Shown piece by piece: positions 34,342-42,727 of a DNA stretch of 64,000 bases; position 1 is the stretch's first letter, and the number at the start of each line of letters is the position of its first letter. The translations under genes and the position numbers were made by a program. The notes below the pieces were generated by a model. It had not been told where the DNA came from, made no database searches, and was given only the letters and a program-made list of their open reading frames with translations. This DNA comes from Candidatus Magasanikbacteria bacterium RIFOXYC2_FULL_42_28 (lineage in GTDB: Bacteria; Patescibacteria; ABY1; Magasanikbacterales; GWA2-37-8). Where the stretch lies: NCBI GenBank assembly GCA_001784435.1, contig MFQZ01000009.1, positions 38,089-102,088 of the forward strand, given 5' to 3'.

Positions 34342-34381
34342 CGAAATTGAAAGTTGATTGTATAATCTAATTGTTTTTTAA

Positions 34382-34452
34382 GGGCCCGTAGTATAACGGT
34401 AATACACGTCCATGGCATGGATGAGTTAAGGGTTCGATTCCCTTCGGGTCCA
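34382..34452 (+). tRNA. tRNA-Ala (GGC)
   Basis: Acceptor GGGCCCG / CGGGTCC with G3-U70; anticodon stem CGTCC / GGATG with loop ATGGCAT (anticodon GGC); T arm AAGGG-TTCGATT-CCCTT. CCA not encoded. Confidence 0.95.
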
Positions 34453-34453
34453 C

Positions 34454-34480
34454 AAAACTTCCTGTTCAAGGAAGTTTTTT
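34454..34480 (+). terminator. Terminator after tRNA-Ala (GGC)
   Basis: AAAACTTCC / GGAAGTTTTTT hairpin eleven bases before ychF. Confidence 0.7.
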
Positions 34481-34490
34481 AAAAAATTTT

Positions 34491-35642
34491 ATGTCTTTTT
34501 CCATCGGGATTGTCGGATTGCCAAATGTCGGTAAATCAACTTTATTTAATGCTTTGACGCGCAGTAAGCAAGCGGACGCTGCCAATTATCCTTTTTGCAC
34601 TATTGATCCGAATGTGGGCGTAGTCGCGGTTCCGGATGAGCGGTTAGCAAAGTTATCCGAAATTTCTAAATCAAAAAAAATTATCCCAACGGTGATTGAA
34701 TTTGTGGATATTGCCGGTTTGGTAAAAGGCGCGAGCGAAGGCGAGGGTTTGGGTAATAAATTTTTATCACATATTCGCGAAGTGGACGCCATCGCGCAAG
34801 TAGTGCGCGCGTTTTCGGATAGTAATGTTATTCATGTGAATAATAAAGTGGACCCAAAGAATGATAGCGAGGTGATTAATTTAGAATTGGCGTTGGCGGA
34901 TTTACAAGTTGTTACCAAAAGATTAAGCACTGCCAAAAAAGATACCAAAGGTTCGGTGGCAAAAGACAAAGAAAAAGAAATTGAATTATTGACAAAAATT
35001 AATGCCCAGCTCGAGGCCGGCAAACCGGCGCGCGCGTTAGAATACAATGATGATGAAAAAATAATTTTAAAAAAATTACAGCTGTTGACAGCCAAACCGA
35101 TGTTGTATGTGGTGAATACTGACGAAGGGGGCGGAATTTCACCAATTGTTACTCCGACGACGAAGGAGGAATCTCTATCCCAATTGATTGCCAATGGAGA
35201 TCCCTCGTCCCGACTAAGTCGGGAGTCCTCGCTCGGGATGACAACGCAAATAAACGTTTGTGCCAAGTTGGAAGCGGAATTGGCAGATTTGAGTGTGGAG
35301 GAAGCCAAAGAATATTTAAAAACTGCTGGCATTACCGAAACCGGTTTGGATAAATTAGTTGTCGCCAGTTACAAATTATTGGATTTAATAACTTTTCTAA
35401 CTTCGGGCGAACCGGAAACGCGCGCTTGGACGGTAAAAAATGGCGCGAGGGCCCCGGAAGCGGCCGGAGTCATTCACACGGATTTTATCAAAGGTTTTAT
35501 TAAAGCCGATGTTTGTGACTGGCAAGATTTTGTTACGCACCACGGTTGGTCAAAAATAAAAGAAACCGGAAAACTCCGATTAGAGGGAAAAGATTATGTC
35601 GTGAGAGATGGAGATGTTGTGTATTTCCATGTTAGTACCTGA
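34491..35642 (+). CDS. ychF: Redox/ribosome-associated Obg-family ATPase YchF
   Basis: 383 residues. The P-loop GLPNVGKST (residues ~8-16), NYPFCTIDPNVG, the switch II segment DIAGLVKGASEGEGLGNKFL, and the TGS-type C-terminal domain (GVIHTDFIKGFIKADV) are all present. YchF is a near-universal P-loop protein that prefers ATP over GTP and binds ribosomes. Between the usual VNTDE segment and INVCAKLEAELADL there is an extra Ser-rich stretch of roughly 30 residues. It contains a palindromic repeat (residues ~236-252, NGDPSSRLSRESSLG) whose ends match the one in polA. The insertion lies at the edge of the nucleotide-binding domain. A terminator separates the gene from tRNA-Ala. Confidence 0.96.
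   Translation: MSFSIGIVGLPNVGKSTLFNALTRSKQADAANYPFCTIDPNVGVVAVPDERLAKLSEISKSKKIIPTVIEFVDIAGLVKGASEGEGLGNKFLSHIREVDAIAQVVRAFSDSNVIHVNNKVDPKNDSEVINLELALADLQVVTKRLSTAKKDTKGSVAKDKEKEIELLTKINAQLEAGKPARALEYNDDEKIILKKLQLLTAKPMLYVVNTDEGGGISPIVTPTTKEESLSQLIANGDPSSRLSRESSLGMTTQINVCAKLEAELADLSVEEAKEYLKTAGITETGLDKLVVASYKLLDLITFLTSGEPETRAWTVKNGARAPEAAGVIHTDFIKGFIKADVCDWQDFVTHHGWSKIKETGKLRLEGKDYVVRDGDVVYFHVST
35196..35244 (+). repeat. In-frame palindromic repeat inside ychF
   Basis: GGAGATCCCTCG ... CTCGGGATGACAA with the inner palindrome CCCGACT / AAGTCGGG. Same family as polA 10347-10378. Confidence 0.75.
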
Positions 35643-35677
35643 TTATTCTTATGGAGTTAGAATAAGTATTAATAATT

Positions 35678-35784
35678 TCAAAATCTAAATTTCCAATGTC
35701 AAATCAATGTCAAAATCTTAATGTCAAATTTAGTATTTGAGCTTTGGATTTGATTTGACATTGGAAATTGGAAATTTGACATTT
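35678..35784. repeat. ~105-bp palindromic intergenic repeat, copy 2
   Basis: AAATTTCCAATGTCAAATCA ... TGACATTGGAAATTGGAAAT between the convergent ychF and methyltransferase genes. Confidence 0.8.
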
Positions 35785-35786
35785 CG

Positions 35787-36977
35787 CTATACTTTTTTGA
35801 ACCTCCAAATCTCCCGCCCTACTCGCTGTCCCGGCCGGCCATACAACAAGTATGGCTTTTTTTGTTGAAGCGAGACCGTTTTAAATCCTAAATTATTTAT
35901 TTCCGATTCGCAATTAATCGTGATCCACTGCCCGCGTGAAAAAAAACGGGGAATAATAAAAATTACTGTGCCATCTTTTTTTAACAATTTTGTAAACGCG
36001 CGAAAAGCATTTAAATACAAGGTTTTTAATTCGCCAACTTGTAATCGTAACTCGCTTTCGCTTTCACGTCCGGTTAATGGTTTTCCTAAATATGATTCGG
36101 TGATGATTGTGTCAATTGAATGGGGTTTTATTTTTTTCTCTAAATTATCAATATCAATATTGTAAATTGGAAATTGAGAATTGATTGGAAATTTGAAATT
36201 TGAAATTGGAAATTGCCGTGCCGTCCACTCCACATTTTTTCGTGTATCCGCTATCGCTTTTTCAGATATATCACTCCCGATTAAATTTTTATAACCCAAA
36301 ATCATCGCCTCGGTCAAAATTGTCCCCGAACCACAAAATGGATCGAGCAAGGTCGCGTCCAAATCTGCTTGCGCCAAATTTATCATCATCATCGCCAACT
36401 TCGGCGGCAACATGCCCGAAAAATCATCGCGTCCCGGTCGTCCAAAGTCGCGCGCGCCTAATTCTTCAAACGGTTGAATGGCAATTGTTTTGGCCAAAGC
36501 AAAACCGTCAGCAGTTTTGGTGATTAAAAACTCCCGTCCTTTAGTAGTGAGTTGGTTGTGAAATACGGTTGCCGAAGATAACTGGTTATGTTCATCGCTC
36601 GGCACATAACGCACTGACAGGCCATTCTTTTTCAATTCTTTTTTTATGTCCAAGGCAAATGGCTTAACGCCAATTTGTCCGGACTTATCATATAAACTGA
36701 TGCCAAAATGGATTTTGCCGGTAATGGTTTGCAGTTCTGCAATAATTTTTTCTTTTAATTCGTTTTCTGTTAATTCCGAGCCGACCTCTTCGGCGATCTT
36801 AATTGTTCCGCCTAAACGTTTAATTAAATCGGTTTCCACGGCCGTATTAATTTTTAAAATATTTTCCGCCAAAAATTTAACCGCTTCATTTGGTAATTTT
36901 AAAACCGTGGTGATTTCCGCCGTGGATATTTCCGGTTCTCGTCCTAAAACAAACCAAGTGAAATTATTTTTTTTCAT
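35787..36977 (-). CDS. Trm11/RlmL-like RNA guanosine methyltransferase at the end of the pilus operon
   Basis: 396 residues. The N-terminal ~165 residues are THUMP-like. The methyltransferase part has GRDDFSGMLPPKLAMMM (the UPF0020 entry motif), DPFCGSGTILTEA (SAM binding, residues ~214-226) and, at the expected position of the catalytic (D/N)PPY, ITESYLGKPL, with Ser replacing the first Pro of the usual EPYLG form. It probably modifies a guanine N2 in tRNA or rRNA. Residues ~254-274 (QFPISNFKFPINSQFPIYN) are encoded by an in-frame copy of the intergenic AAATTTCCAATTTCC repeat. The start overlaps the stop of the preceding pilus-operon gene as ATGA, implying translational coupling. Confidence 0.8.
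   Translation of the reverse strand: MKKNNFTWFVLGREPEISTAEITTVLKLPNEAVKFLAENILKINTAVETDLIKRLGGTIKIAEEVGSELTENELKEKIIAELQTITGKIHFGISLYDKSGQIGVKPFALDIKKELKKNGLSVRYVPSDEHNQLSSATVFHNQLTTKGREFLITKTADGFALAKTIAIQPFEELGARDFGRPGRDDFSGMLPPKLAMMMINLAQADLDATLLDPFCGSGTILTEAMILGYKNLIGSDISEKAIADTRKNVEWTARQFPISNFKFPINSQFPIYNIDIDNLEKKIKPHSIDTIITESYLGKPLTGRESESELRLQVGELKTLYLNAFRAFTKLLKKDGTVIFIIPRFFSRGQWITINCESEINNLGFKTVSLQQKKPYLLYGRPGQRVGREIWRFKKV
36160..36217 (-). repeat. In-frame copy of the AAATTTCCAATTTCC repeat inside the methyltransferase gene
   Basis: ATTGGAAATTTGAAATTTG and TTGGAAATTG units encode alternating FPI/ISN residues just after the SAM-binding region. Confidence 0.7.
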
Positions 36978-37330
36978 AGGGTAGTACTGGTAGTGGCGCT
37001 GGTCGTGGTAGTGGCATCAGCATAATTAAAAATATCGCGCGGATTGGCTGGCCATTCGGTCGTAGTGGATTTTAACAGTAAATTTTTTTGCGCTTGTTCA
37101 TAAGCCGTGATGTCCACCGCGTCCGTTGACGGCGTTGATTCCCAGACCGCAATCGCGGCGGTGTTGGAAATCGTAGTATAGATATTACTATAAATGAACC
37201 AGATTGAAAATAGCGCGCTACCAAACATCGCGCCGACTACAATAATACTGGTCACTCGCCACCACAAATAGTTGTTACCGACTGGTATTTTTTTAAGCCG
37301 AGCGGTTGGGTTTTTTTTACTCAGAGACAT
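36974..37330 (-). CDS. Single-pass membrane protein of the pilus operon
   Basis: 118 residues from the ATG at 37330 (an upstream ATG at 37351 lies deeper in pilO). A basic N-terminus (MSLSKKNPTARLKKIPVG) is followed by one transmembrane helix (~30-52) and a Ser/Thr-rich C-terminus. It overlaps pilO by 14 bases and its TGA overlaps the ATG of the methyltransferase. Position after pilO is where PilP-like lipoproteins occur in diderms, but no lipobox or PilP motif is seen. It may be a lineage-specific pilus-assembly component. Confidence 0.65.
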   Translation of the reverse strand: MSLSKKNPTARLKKIPVGNNYLWWRVTSIIVVGAMFGSALFSIWFIYSNIYTTISNTAAIAVWESTPSTDAVDITAYEQAQKNLLLKSTTTEWPANPRDIFNYADATTTTSATTSTTL

Positions 37331-37865
37331 ATAATTGCATCTCAAGATCAAGGTTTAAGTTCGCGGGCACAGCCACATCGCGTTTTATTCGTTCCGACGC
37401 GGTGCTAACTTGGATCCGGTTTAATACCAAAAAATATGGGGCTTTTTCTAGATCTGATAGGTATTTTAAAATGTCAGGATAGGCGCCGTTTAAAGATAGT
37501 GATAATTTGATAATTTTATTTTCGGGCTTATCTAAATTAGGCGCTTGGATTTTTTGAGTGAGTTTATTATTGGTCGCGGTATTTTCCAAAAAAGTGATTA
37601 GTTTTAATTCGTCACCGCGATGATAGAGTGTAGCCGAAAAAATGTCAGTTTGTTTCTTGATGTCGTCTATTTTTTGCGACGACCGCCGTAAGGTCATGAC
37701 GTTTTTGTATTTTTGATCCAAATAATTTTTGAGATTAAGAGTGTCGCGGTTGATACCATAAATATCGCGCGCAGTCGGTAAAATCGCGCCCACGATAACT
37801 ACGACCATGATTATTCCCAGGCCGGTTACAAATATTTTTGTTTTGGTTTCAAAATTCAGACGCAT
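37317..37865 (-). CDS. pilO: PilO-like type IV pilus inner-membrane protein
   Basis: 182 residues. One N-terminal transmembrane helix (~11-30, IFVTGLGIIMVVVIVGAI), a coiled segment, then a ferredoxin-like domain (LKLITFLENTATNNKL ... LSLSLNGAYPDILKYLSDLE) as in PilO. It starts one base after the pilN stop region. PilO pairs with PilN to connect PilM to the pilus machinery. Sequence similarity is weak in this family, so the call relies on topology and on gene order pilM-pilN-pilO. Confidence 0.82.
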   Translation of the reverse strand: MRLNFETKTKIFVTGLGIIMVVVIVGAILPTARDIYGINRDTLNLKNYLDQKYKNVMTLRRSSQKIDDIKKQTDIFSATLYHRGDELKLITFLENTATNNKLTQKIQAPNLDKPENKIIKLSLSLNGAYPDILKYLSDLEKAPYFLVLNRIQVSTASERIKRDVAVPANLNLDLEMQLYVSE

Positions 37866-37866
37866 A

Positions 37867-38406
37867 TCAGTTGGATGATTTTAATTCGGCTTTAATTTCA
37901 AAACTAATATTCTCTTTTTCAAACAGTTGAGAAATCGGCGTGGAGACATTTTTGAGCCAAGGGTAGGAGCGGACGATTTTTTCATATTTTAAAAGCGCCT
38001 GGCGCGTGCGTGCGGTACCGTATAAAAGCAATTGTTTTTGTCCTTGTCCAAAATTGACCGTGTTTAGTTTAATGTCTACCGGTAAAGTGACTATTATTTC
38101 ATTTAACTTGGGTGTTAAGGCGACATAACCTGTGGCCGAACGATTGAATTGTCGTAGAATATTATTATTTTCTCGCACCAGTTGGCTCCGGGCGGAATTT
38201 TCGCGATTAACGAGCGTGGAACTTTGAGCGATGTTGTTATATTCGGTTAGTAGGGTGAGCCAGCTCCAAATAAATACTATTGCCAATAAGGTATAAAATA
38301 ATAACGATATTTCTAATAAATCTCGGGCAAAAATAAATTTGACCAAGGTTTTGAGATTGGTTTTTTTATGGTCGGGCAGTAAATTGATGGTGGGTTGGTA
38401 GAGCAT
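37867..38406 (-). CDS. pilN: PilN-like type IV pilus inner-membrane protein
   Basis: 179 residues. Begins MLYQPTINLLPDHKK, the conserved INLLP motif by which PilN binds PilM. One transmembrane helix lies at ~35-56. The periplasmic-side domain includes ALTPKLNEIIVTLPVDIKLN. It is separated from pilM by only seven bases and runs into pilO. The INLLP motif is diagnostic. Confidence 0.9.
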   Translation of the reverse strand: MLYQPTINLLPDHKKTNLKTLVKFIFARDLLEISLLFYTLLAIVFIWSWLTLLTEYNNIAQSSTLVNRENSARSQLVRENNNILRQFNRSATGYVALTPKLNEIIVTLPVDIKLNTVNFGQGQKQLLLYGTARTRQALLKYEKIVRSYPWLKNVSTPISQLFEKENISFEIKAELKSSN

Positions 38407-38413
38407 GTTTTTA

Positions 38414-39505
38414 TTAAGGTTTTTGCAGGGCGCGTAAAGCCAGTCCTAATACTGACGCCGCTACCAGTCCGCGCGCCTGTTTTTCCCGCGCGATTATTTT
38501 TCCCGGTAATAAATTTTTCCAAGCATTGCCCGGGTGGGTGGAGATTTTTAATTTCCGCGATAAAAAATTATCCAAGTTATTCAAATTGGCCACCCCACCG
38601 GCCATGGTGATGTGCGTTACCGGGTTCGGGTTGGGAAAGCGGTCATTATAAAAATCTATCGCTCGCCTAACATCTTCGGCTAATTTGTTGGTCAGACGGG
38701 TCATAATTGTTAAGTAGCGCGGTGAATTTTTGGCTGGCGTTAATCCTTGTTTAATTTTTAATTGTTCGGCGTCAGCGTATTCCATTTTTAATTCTTGTAC
38801 AAGCGCGGTATTAATAAGTTCGCCGGAAAAATTAATATTCATGGAAAATTGCAGGGTGTTGTGGTCGTAAATAATGAGGCAGGAACGGGTCGCGCCCAAA
38901 TCCAAAATCGCGCGGGCTTCGTTATGGTATTCTTTGCCGGCGGTAATTAAAGCGCGCGCCAAAGTGAGCGCTTCTATTTCCAAAGTGATTGGGCTCAAGC
39001 CGGCCGATTCCAGAAAATAGGTGTAAGAATCAGAAATTATTTTAGGCACGGCGCCGATTAAAATGTGGGCGACATTACTTTTGGAGTCATAATTGATAAT
39101 TTGCCAATCCAAGTAGGCCTCGTCTAAATCAAACGGCAGATGTTTAGACGCTTGGTAGAGCACGTCATCACTACTCAATTCGCCGTCTTCACTTGGCACT
39201 TCAATTAATTTTAAAAATGTTTTTGGTTCGGGTAAATCCGCTACCACCCACGGCGTTTTAATTTCTTCAAATTTACCTCCTTCTTTACCAAGAAGTAGTA
39301 ATAATTTTTTACGCGCTAATTCCGGCTGTTGAATTTCACCATTAACAATTATCCCGGGTGGCAAACTAATCGCACGCAATGTTGTTACCGTGTAACTGTC
39401 CGGCCGGCCGAAATAGCCGGGTTTTTTTTTCAGTTTAGCCAATTTCAAAGATAGGTCTCCGATATCCAGACCAAAAGCGCCGTGAAAAGGATTGCGTAAA
39501 AACAT
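38414..39505 (-). CDS. pilM: PilM type IV pilus actin-like ATPase
   Basis: 363 residues. The actin-like fold is marked by GLDIGDLSLKLAKL (phosphate 1), ARAILDLGATRSCLIIY (phosphate 2) and HITMAGGVANLNNLDNFLS (adenosine). It sits on the cytoplasmic face and binds the INLLP motif of PilN. Length fits PilM (~350). The gene follows pilC with a CGAAGC-type repeat in between, and heads the tight pilM-pilN-pilO block. Confidence 0.93.
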   Translation of the reverse strand: MFLRNPFHGAFGLDIGDLSLKLAKLKKKPGYFGRPDSYTVTTLRAISLPPGIIVNGEIQQPELARKKLLLLLGKEGGKFEEIKTPWVVADLPEPKTFLKLIEVPSEDGELSSDDVLYQASKHLPFDLDEAYLDWQIINYDSKSNVAHILIGAVPKIISDSYTYFLESAGLSPITLEIEALTLARALITAGKEYHNEARAILDLGATRSCLIIYDHNTLQFSMNINFSGELINTALVQELKMEYADAEQLKIKQGLTPAKNSPRYLTIMTRLTNKLAEDVRRAIDFYNDRFPNPNPVTHITMAGGVANLNNLDNFLSRKLKISTHPGNAWKNLLPGKIIAREKQARGLVAASVLGLALRALQKP

Positions 39506-39520
39506 TGGTTTAGAATTATT

Positions 39521-39552
39521 TATCCTGCGTAGCCTCCAGGCGAAGCGGGATT
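39521..39552. repeat. CGAAGC/CTACGC palindromic repeat
   Basis: TCCTGCGTAGCCTCCAGGCG then AAGCGGGAT, the inverse of the copy at 23724. It overlaps the end of pilC. Confidence 0.6.
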
Positions 39553-40660
39553 AAAATTGTTGCGCCAAACTATACATTGGCATAATTACCGCCACGGCCA
39601 CGCCCGCGACCGCGAGGCCCAAAATTAAAATAATTACCGGTTCAATAATGGCGGAAAAATTTTTCATTGTGCCGTCCACTTCATTACTATAGTAATCGGC
39701 GATTTCCGCGAGCATGTGTTCAATTTTCCCCGATTCTTCCCCGACCATAATCATTTCAGTAACCATTGGCGGAAAAACCAAGCGATGACGCGCTAATGTT
39801 TCGGACAGAGTTTCGCCTTTTTTTAAATCTTCCGACACCGTCAGAAGCGCGTCGCGGTAAGTAACATTGCCCTGGACTTGGGCGGTAATTTTGACGGCTT
39901 CAATTATTGGTACAGTGCTTTGCAAAAGTGATGACAAGGTGATAGAAAAGCGCGCCAGATTTATTTGTTTGATTACCCCACCGAAAATTGGTAAATGTAA
40001 ATTAAATTTGTGAACCCGTTTTTTTATTTCCGGACGATGAATAAGATAAACGATTAAAACCACCAAACCAATAAAACCCGCAATCGCGAAAATGCCATAA
40101 CTTTGCATAAAATTAACCACGGCGACTAGAATTCTCGTGGCCAGCGGTAATTCGGCCTTAAAATCATTAAACATGCCAATTATTTTTGGTAAGACAAAAA
40201 TTACCATTTCTAACCCGATGCCTACCATTGCGATAACAATTATCAAAGGATAAATCATGGCCCCGCGAATAGTGCTAGTCAGTTGGTGCGTTTTTTTCAT
40301 CTGCGTTGAAATTTGGCGCAATGATTCTTCCAATTGTCCGGCCGATTCACCGGCCGCGATCATACTAATATATACCGGCGGAAAAATTTTTGGAAATAAT
40401 GTTAAGGCCTCGCTTAATTGTTTGCCTTTTTCCACTTCCAATTTTATCGCGCCAACAGCAGTGCGCATTTTTTTATTATCCAATTCTTCACTTAAAACTT
40501 TCAGCGCGTTGACAATGGGTAGCCCCGCCTCGGTCATGGTTTGCAAGTGATAAGCAAACATCATTTTTTGGGTGAAGGGAACATGAAAAGTGACCTTGGC
40601 AAACCAGGCTTTTATTTTTTCAAAAAGATCGGAATTATTTTTTGAGGATATTTTTTTCAT
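39551..40660 (-). CDS. pilC: PilC/GspF type IV pilus platform protein
   Basis: 369 residues with two T2SSF domains. The first is at ~30-150 (MMFAYHLQTMTEAGLPIVNA, then AAGESAGQLEESLRQIS). The second is at ~235-355 (ARFSITLSSLLQSTVPIIEA, then VGEESGKIEHMLAEIADYY). Membrane helices lie after each, the last ending VAVIMPMYSLAQQF. It is the membrane platform that PilB rotates or pushes to assemble pilins. An intergenic ~105-bp repeat separates it from pilB. Confidence 0.94.
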   Translation of the reverse strand: MKKISSKNNSDLFEKIKAWFAKVTFHVPFTQKMMFAYHLQTMTEAGLPIVNALKVLSEELDNKKMRTAVGAIKLEVEKGKQLSEALTLFPKIFPPVYISMIAAGESAGQLEESLRQISTQMKKTHQLTSTIRGAMIYPLIIVIAMVGIGLEMVIFVLPKIIGMFNDFKAELPLATRILVAVVNFMQSYGIFAIAGFIGLVVLIVYLIHRPEIKKRVHKFNLHLPIFGGVIKQINLARFSITLSSLLQSTVPIIEAVKITAQVQGNVTYRDALLTVSEDLKKGETLSETLARHRLVFPPMVTEMIMVGEESGKIEHMLAEIADYYSNEVDGTMKNFSAIIEPVIILILGLAVAGVAVAVIMPMYSLAQQF

Positions 40661-40670
40661 GACAATATTT

Positions 40671-40751
40671 TTAATGTCAAATTTCCAATTTCCAATGTCA
40701 AATCAATGTCAAAGCCAAAATGTCAAATTTGATATTAGGATTTTGACATTA
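40671..40751. repeat. Palindromic intergenic repeat, copy 3 (short)
   Basis: AATGTCAAATTTCCAATTTC ... GGATTTTGACATT between pilC and pilB. Confidence 0.8.
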
Positions 40752-40756
40752 TCGTT

Positions 40757-42472
40757 TTACTCCTTGGTAACCCGCAAAATTTCGCTTATCGTCGTTACTC
40801 CCAATTTCGCTTTAATTAATCCGTCTTCCATCATCGTTAACATTCCTTGGACACGCGCGGTTTTTTTAATATCGTCGGCCGTGCCGTGCGCGTTAATTAG
40901 CGCGGAAATTTCCGGCGTGATTTCTAACACTTCGTAAATTCCCTGTCGGCCTTTGTAACCGGTTTGACCGCAACGATGACAGCCGGCGCCTTGATAAAAC
41001 GAGCCATCATTTTTTAATTTTTTTGTTTCCGTATGTTGTGTTAATAATTTTTCAAAACGGTTGGCGTCAAATGCTTTGGCTAATTCGGCCGTAGCGGTTT
41101 TATCTAACTTAAATTCTTTTTTACAAAATTGGCAAATTTTTCGCACCAAGCGTTGGGCAATAATGATATTAGCGGTAAACGCCACGAGAAACGGTGGCAC
41201 ACCCATATCAGTCAAGCGCGGCAGAGCCGTTGGCGCGTCGTTTGTGTGCAAGGTTGCGAGCACGAGATGTCCAGTCATGGCCGCGTTAATCGCGATTTCG
41301 GCCGTTTCCTGGTCACGGATTTCTCCGACCATAATAATATTTGGGTCTTGACGTAGGAGCGCGCGTAAACCGGTCGCAAAAGTAAAATTTGCTTTGGGGT
41401 TTACCTGACTTTGATTAACGCCGGAAATGCGATATTCAATCGGGTCTTCCACGGTGGAAATATTTACCCCCGGCTGATTTAAAATTCCCAGCACCGAATA
41501 CAGCGTGGTAGTTTTACCAGAGCCGGTCGGACCGGTAACGAGAATCATGCCGTGCGGTTTTTTGATTGCTTCTTTGACAATTTCTTTCGGTTTTTCTAAA
41601 AATCCTAATTGTTCCAGCGTCAATGGTTTCGCGCCTTCGTGTAATAAACGCATTACAATTTTTTCGCCATCATAAACCGGAATAATTGAAACACGAAACG
41701 CCAACTTGTCATCTTGCACTTGAATTTTAAAACGGCCATCCTGTGGCGCCATGTGTTCGTCTAATTTTAAGTTGGCCAAAATTTTAATACGCGCGACCGC
41801 GCCGTTTTGAATTGTCTTCGGCAAGGTCATCGCCAATTTTAAAATACCGTCAATGCGATAGCGCACCAAAACCTCTTTTTCCAATGGTTCAATATGAATA
41901 TCAGACGCATTTTCATAAACCGCATGTTCCAAAATACTGTTGACGATATTAATAACCGGCAATTCGGCCGCCACTTTTTTTAAATCCCCGCCCGCAACAC
42001 CCTCCGCGCCCTCTTGGATTATACGCAAATGTTCTTCCAATTCCGTATGATATGAACGCAAGGCCTCGCGCAAATCCGACGGCGCGGTCATATATACTTT
42101 TGGCTCCAATCCGGTTTTGCGTCGTAAAAATTCAATGGTTTGAATATCAGTCGGATCAGCCATCGCCAATTTAATCGCGTCTTTTTCTTTTTCAAACGCT
42201 ACCACTTGGTGCGTGCCCGCCACCGGTCCGGGAATTAAATTAATAATATCCTGTTTTATTTCTCGCCCCTTCAATCCGATAAATGGTATATCCAAAATTT
42301 CCGCTGCACGTTGATAAAGTTCGGTTTCGTCCAGCGCGTTTTCGGCAATCAGAACATCTTCCAAAGGTTTTTTTAATTTGGTGGCTTTGACCGTAAAAGC
42401 GCGCAAGGTTTTGGCATCTAATGGCTGTTTAAGTTTTGCCAAAGCGGATTTAAAAGTTTTTGGTTGGAGCAT
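40757..42472 (-). CDS. pilB: PilB type IV pilus assembly ATPase
   Basis: 571 residues. The N-terminal ~150 residues are a GspE/MshE-N-like module (AAEILDIPFIGLKG). Core: ASDIHIEPLEKEVLVRYRID, Walker A GPTGSGKTTTLYSV (~320), Asp box EDPIEYRISGVNQSQVNP, Walker B IIMVGEIRDQETAEIA, His box GHLVLATLHTNDA. Zinc-type cysteines follow (CQFCKK and CHRCGQTGY). It powers pilus extension. It is the first pilus gene on this strand; no retraction ATPase, prepilin or prepilin peptidase is in the window. Confidence 0.96.
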   Translation of the reverse strand: MLQPKTFKSALAKLKQPLDAKTLRAFTVKATKLKKPLEDVLIAENALDETELYQRAAEILDIPFIGLKGREIKQDIINLIPGPVAGTHQVVAFEKEKDAIKLAMADPTDIQTIEFLRRKTGLEPKVYMTAPSDLREALRSYHTELEEHLRIIQEGAEGVAGGDLKKVAAELPVINIVNSILEHAVYENASDIHIEPLEKEVLVRYRIDGILKLAMTLPKTIQNGAVARIKILANLKLDEHMAPQDGRFKIQVQDDKLAFRVSIIPVYDGEKIVMRLLHEGAKPLTLEQLGFLEKPKEIVKEAIKKPHGMILVTGPTGSGKTTTLYSVLGILNQPGVNISTVEDPIEYRISGVNQSQVNPKANFTFATGLRALLRQDPNIIMVGEIRDQETAEIAINAAMTGHLVLATLHTNDAPTALPRLTDMGVPPFLVAFTANIIIAQRLVRKICQFCKKEFKLDKTATAELAKAFDANRFEKLLTQHTETKKLKNDGSFYQGAGCHRCGQTGYKGRQGIYEVLEITPEISALINAHGTADDIKKTARVQGMLTMMEDGLIKAKLGVTTISEILRVTKE

Positions 42473-42479
42473 ACAATTG

Positions 42480-42592
42480 TTAATGTCAAATTTCCAATTT
42501 CCAATGTCAAATCAATGTCAAAGTCAAAATGCCAAATTTGCAATTAGGATTTTGGATTTGATTGGAAATTGGATATTTGGATTTTGACATTT
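42480..42592. repeat. ~110-bp palindromic intergenic repeat, copy 4
   Basis: AATGTCAAATTTCCAATTTC ... GGATATTTGGATTTTGACAT in the divergent region between pilB and the propeller exoprotein. Confidence 0.8.
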
Positions 42593-42623
42593 ATCACTAT
42601 TATTATACCACAAAATCTGGGTA

Positions 42624-42652
42624 TTGACAAAATAGTCAAAATGTGCTATACT
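42624..42652 (+). promoter_or_regulatory. Promoter of the propeller exoprotein
   Basis: TTGACA (42624-42629), 17-base spacer, TATACT (42647-42652). It rules out upstream in-frame ATGs (such as 42569) as starts. Confidence 0.75.
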
Positions 42653-42727
42653 TGCTTGTTATTTCACGATAAAATACTTAAAAATCGCAATATATCGTTA
42701 ATTCATCTAATTTTAGCCAAAAACTGT

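Noticed and set aside
33561..34469. A 302-codon minus-strand frame opposite the end of the giant surface gene
   Set aside because: It is a mirror of the repetitive Ser/Thr/Pro coding sequence, starts inside tRNA-Ala and has no promoter or ribosome site.
42569..42727. Upstream start for the propeller exoprotein
   Set aside because: It lies inside an intergenic repeat and before a consensus promoter. The start at 42728 is followed directly by a proper signal peptide.
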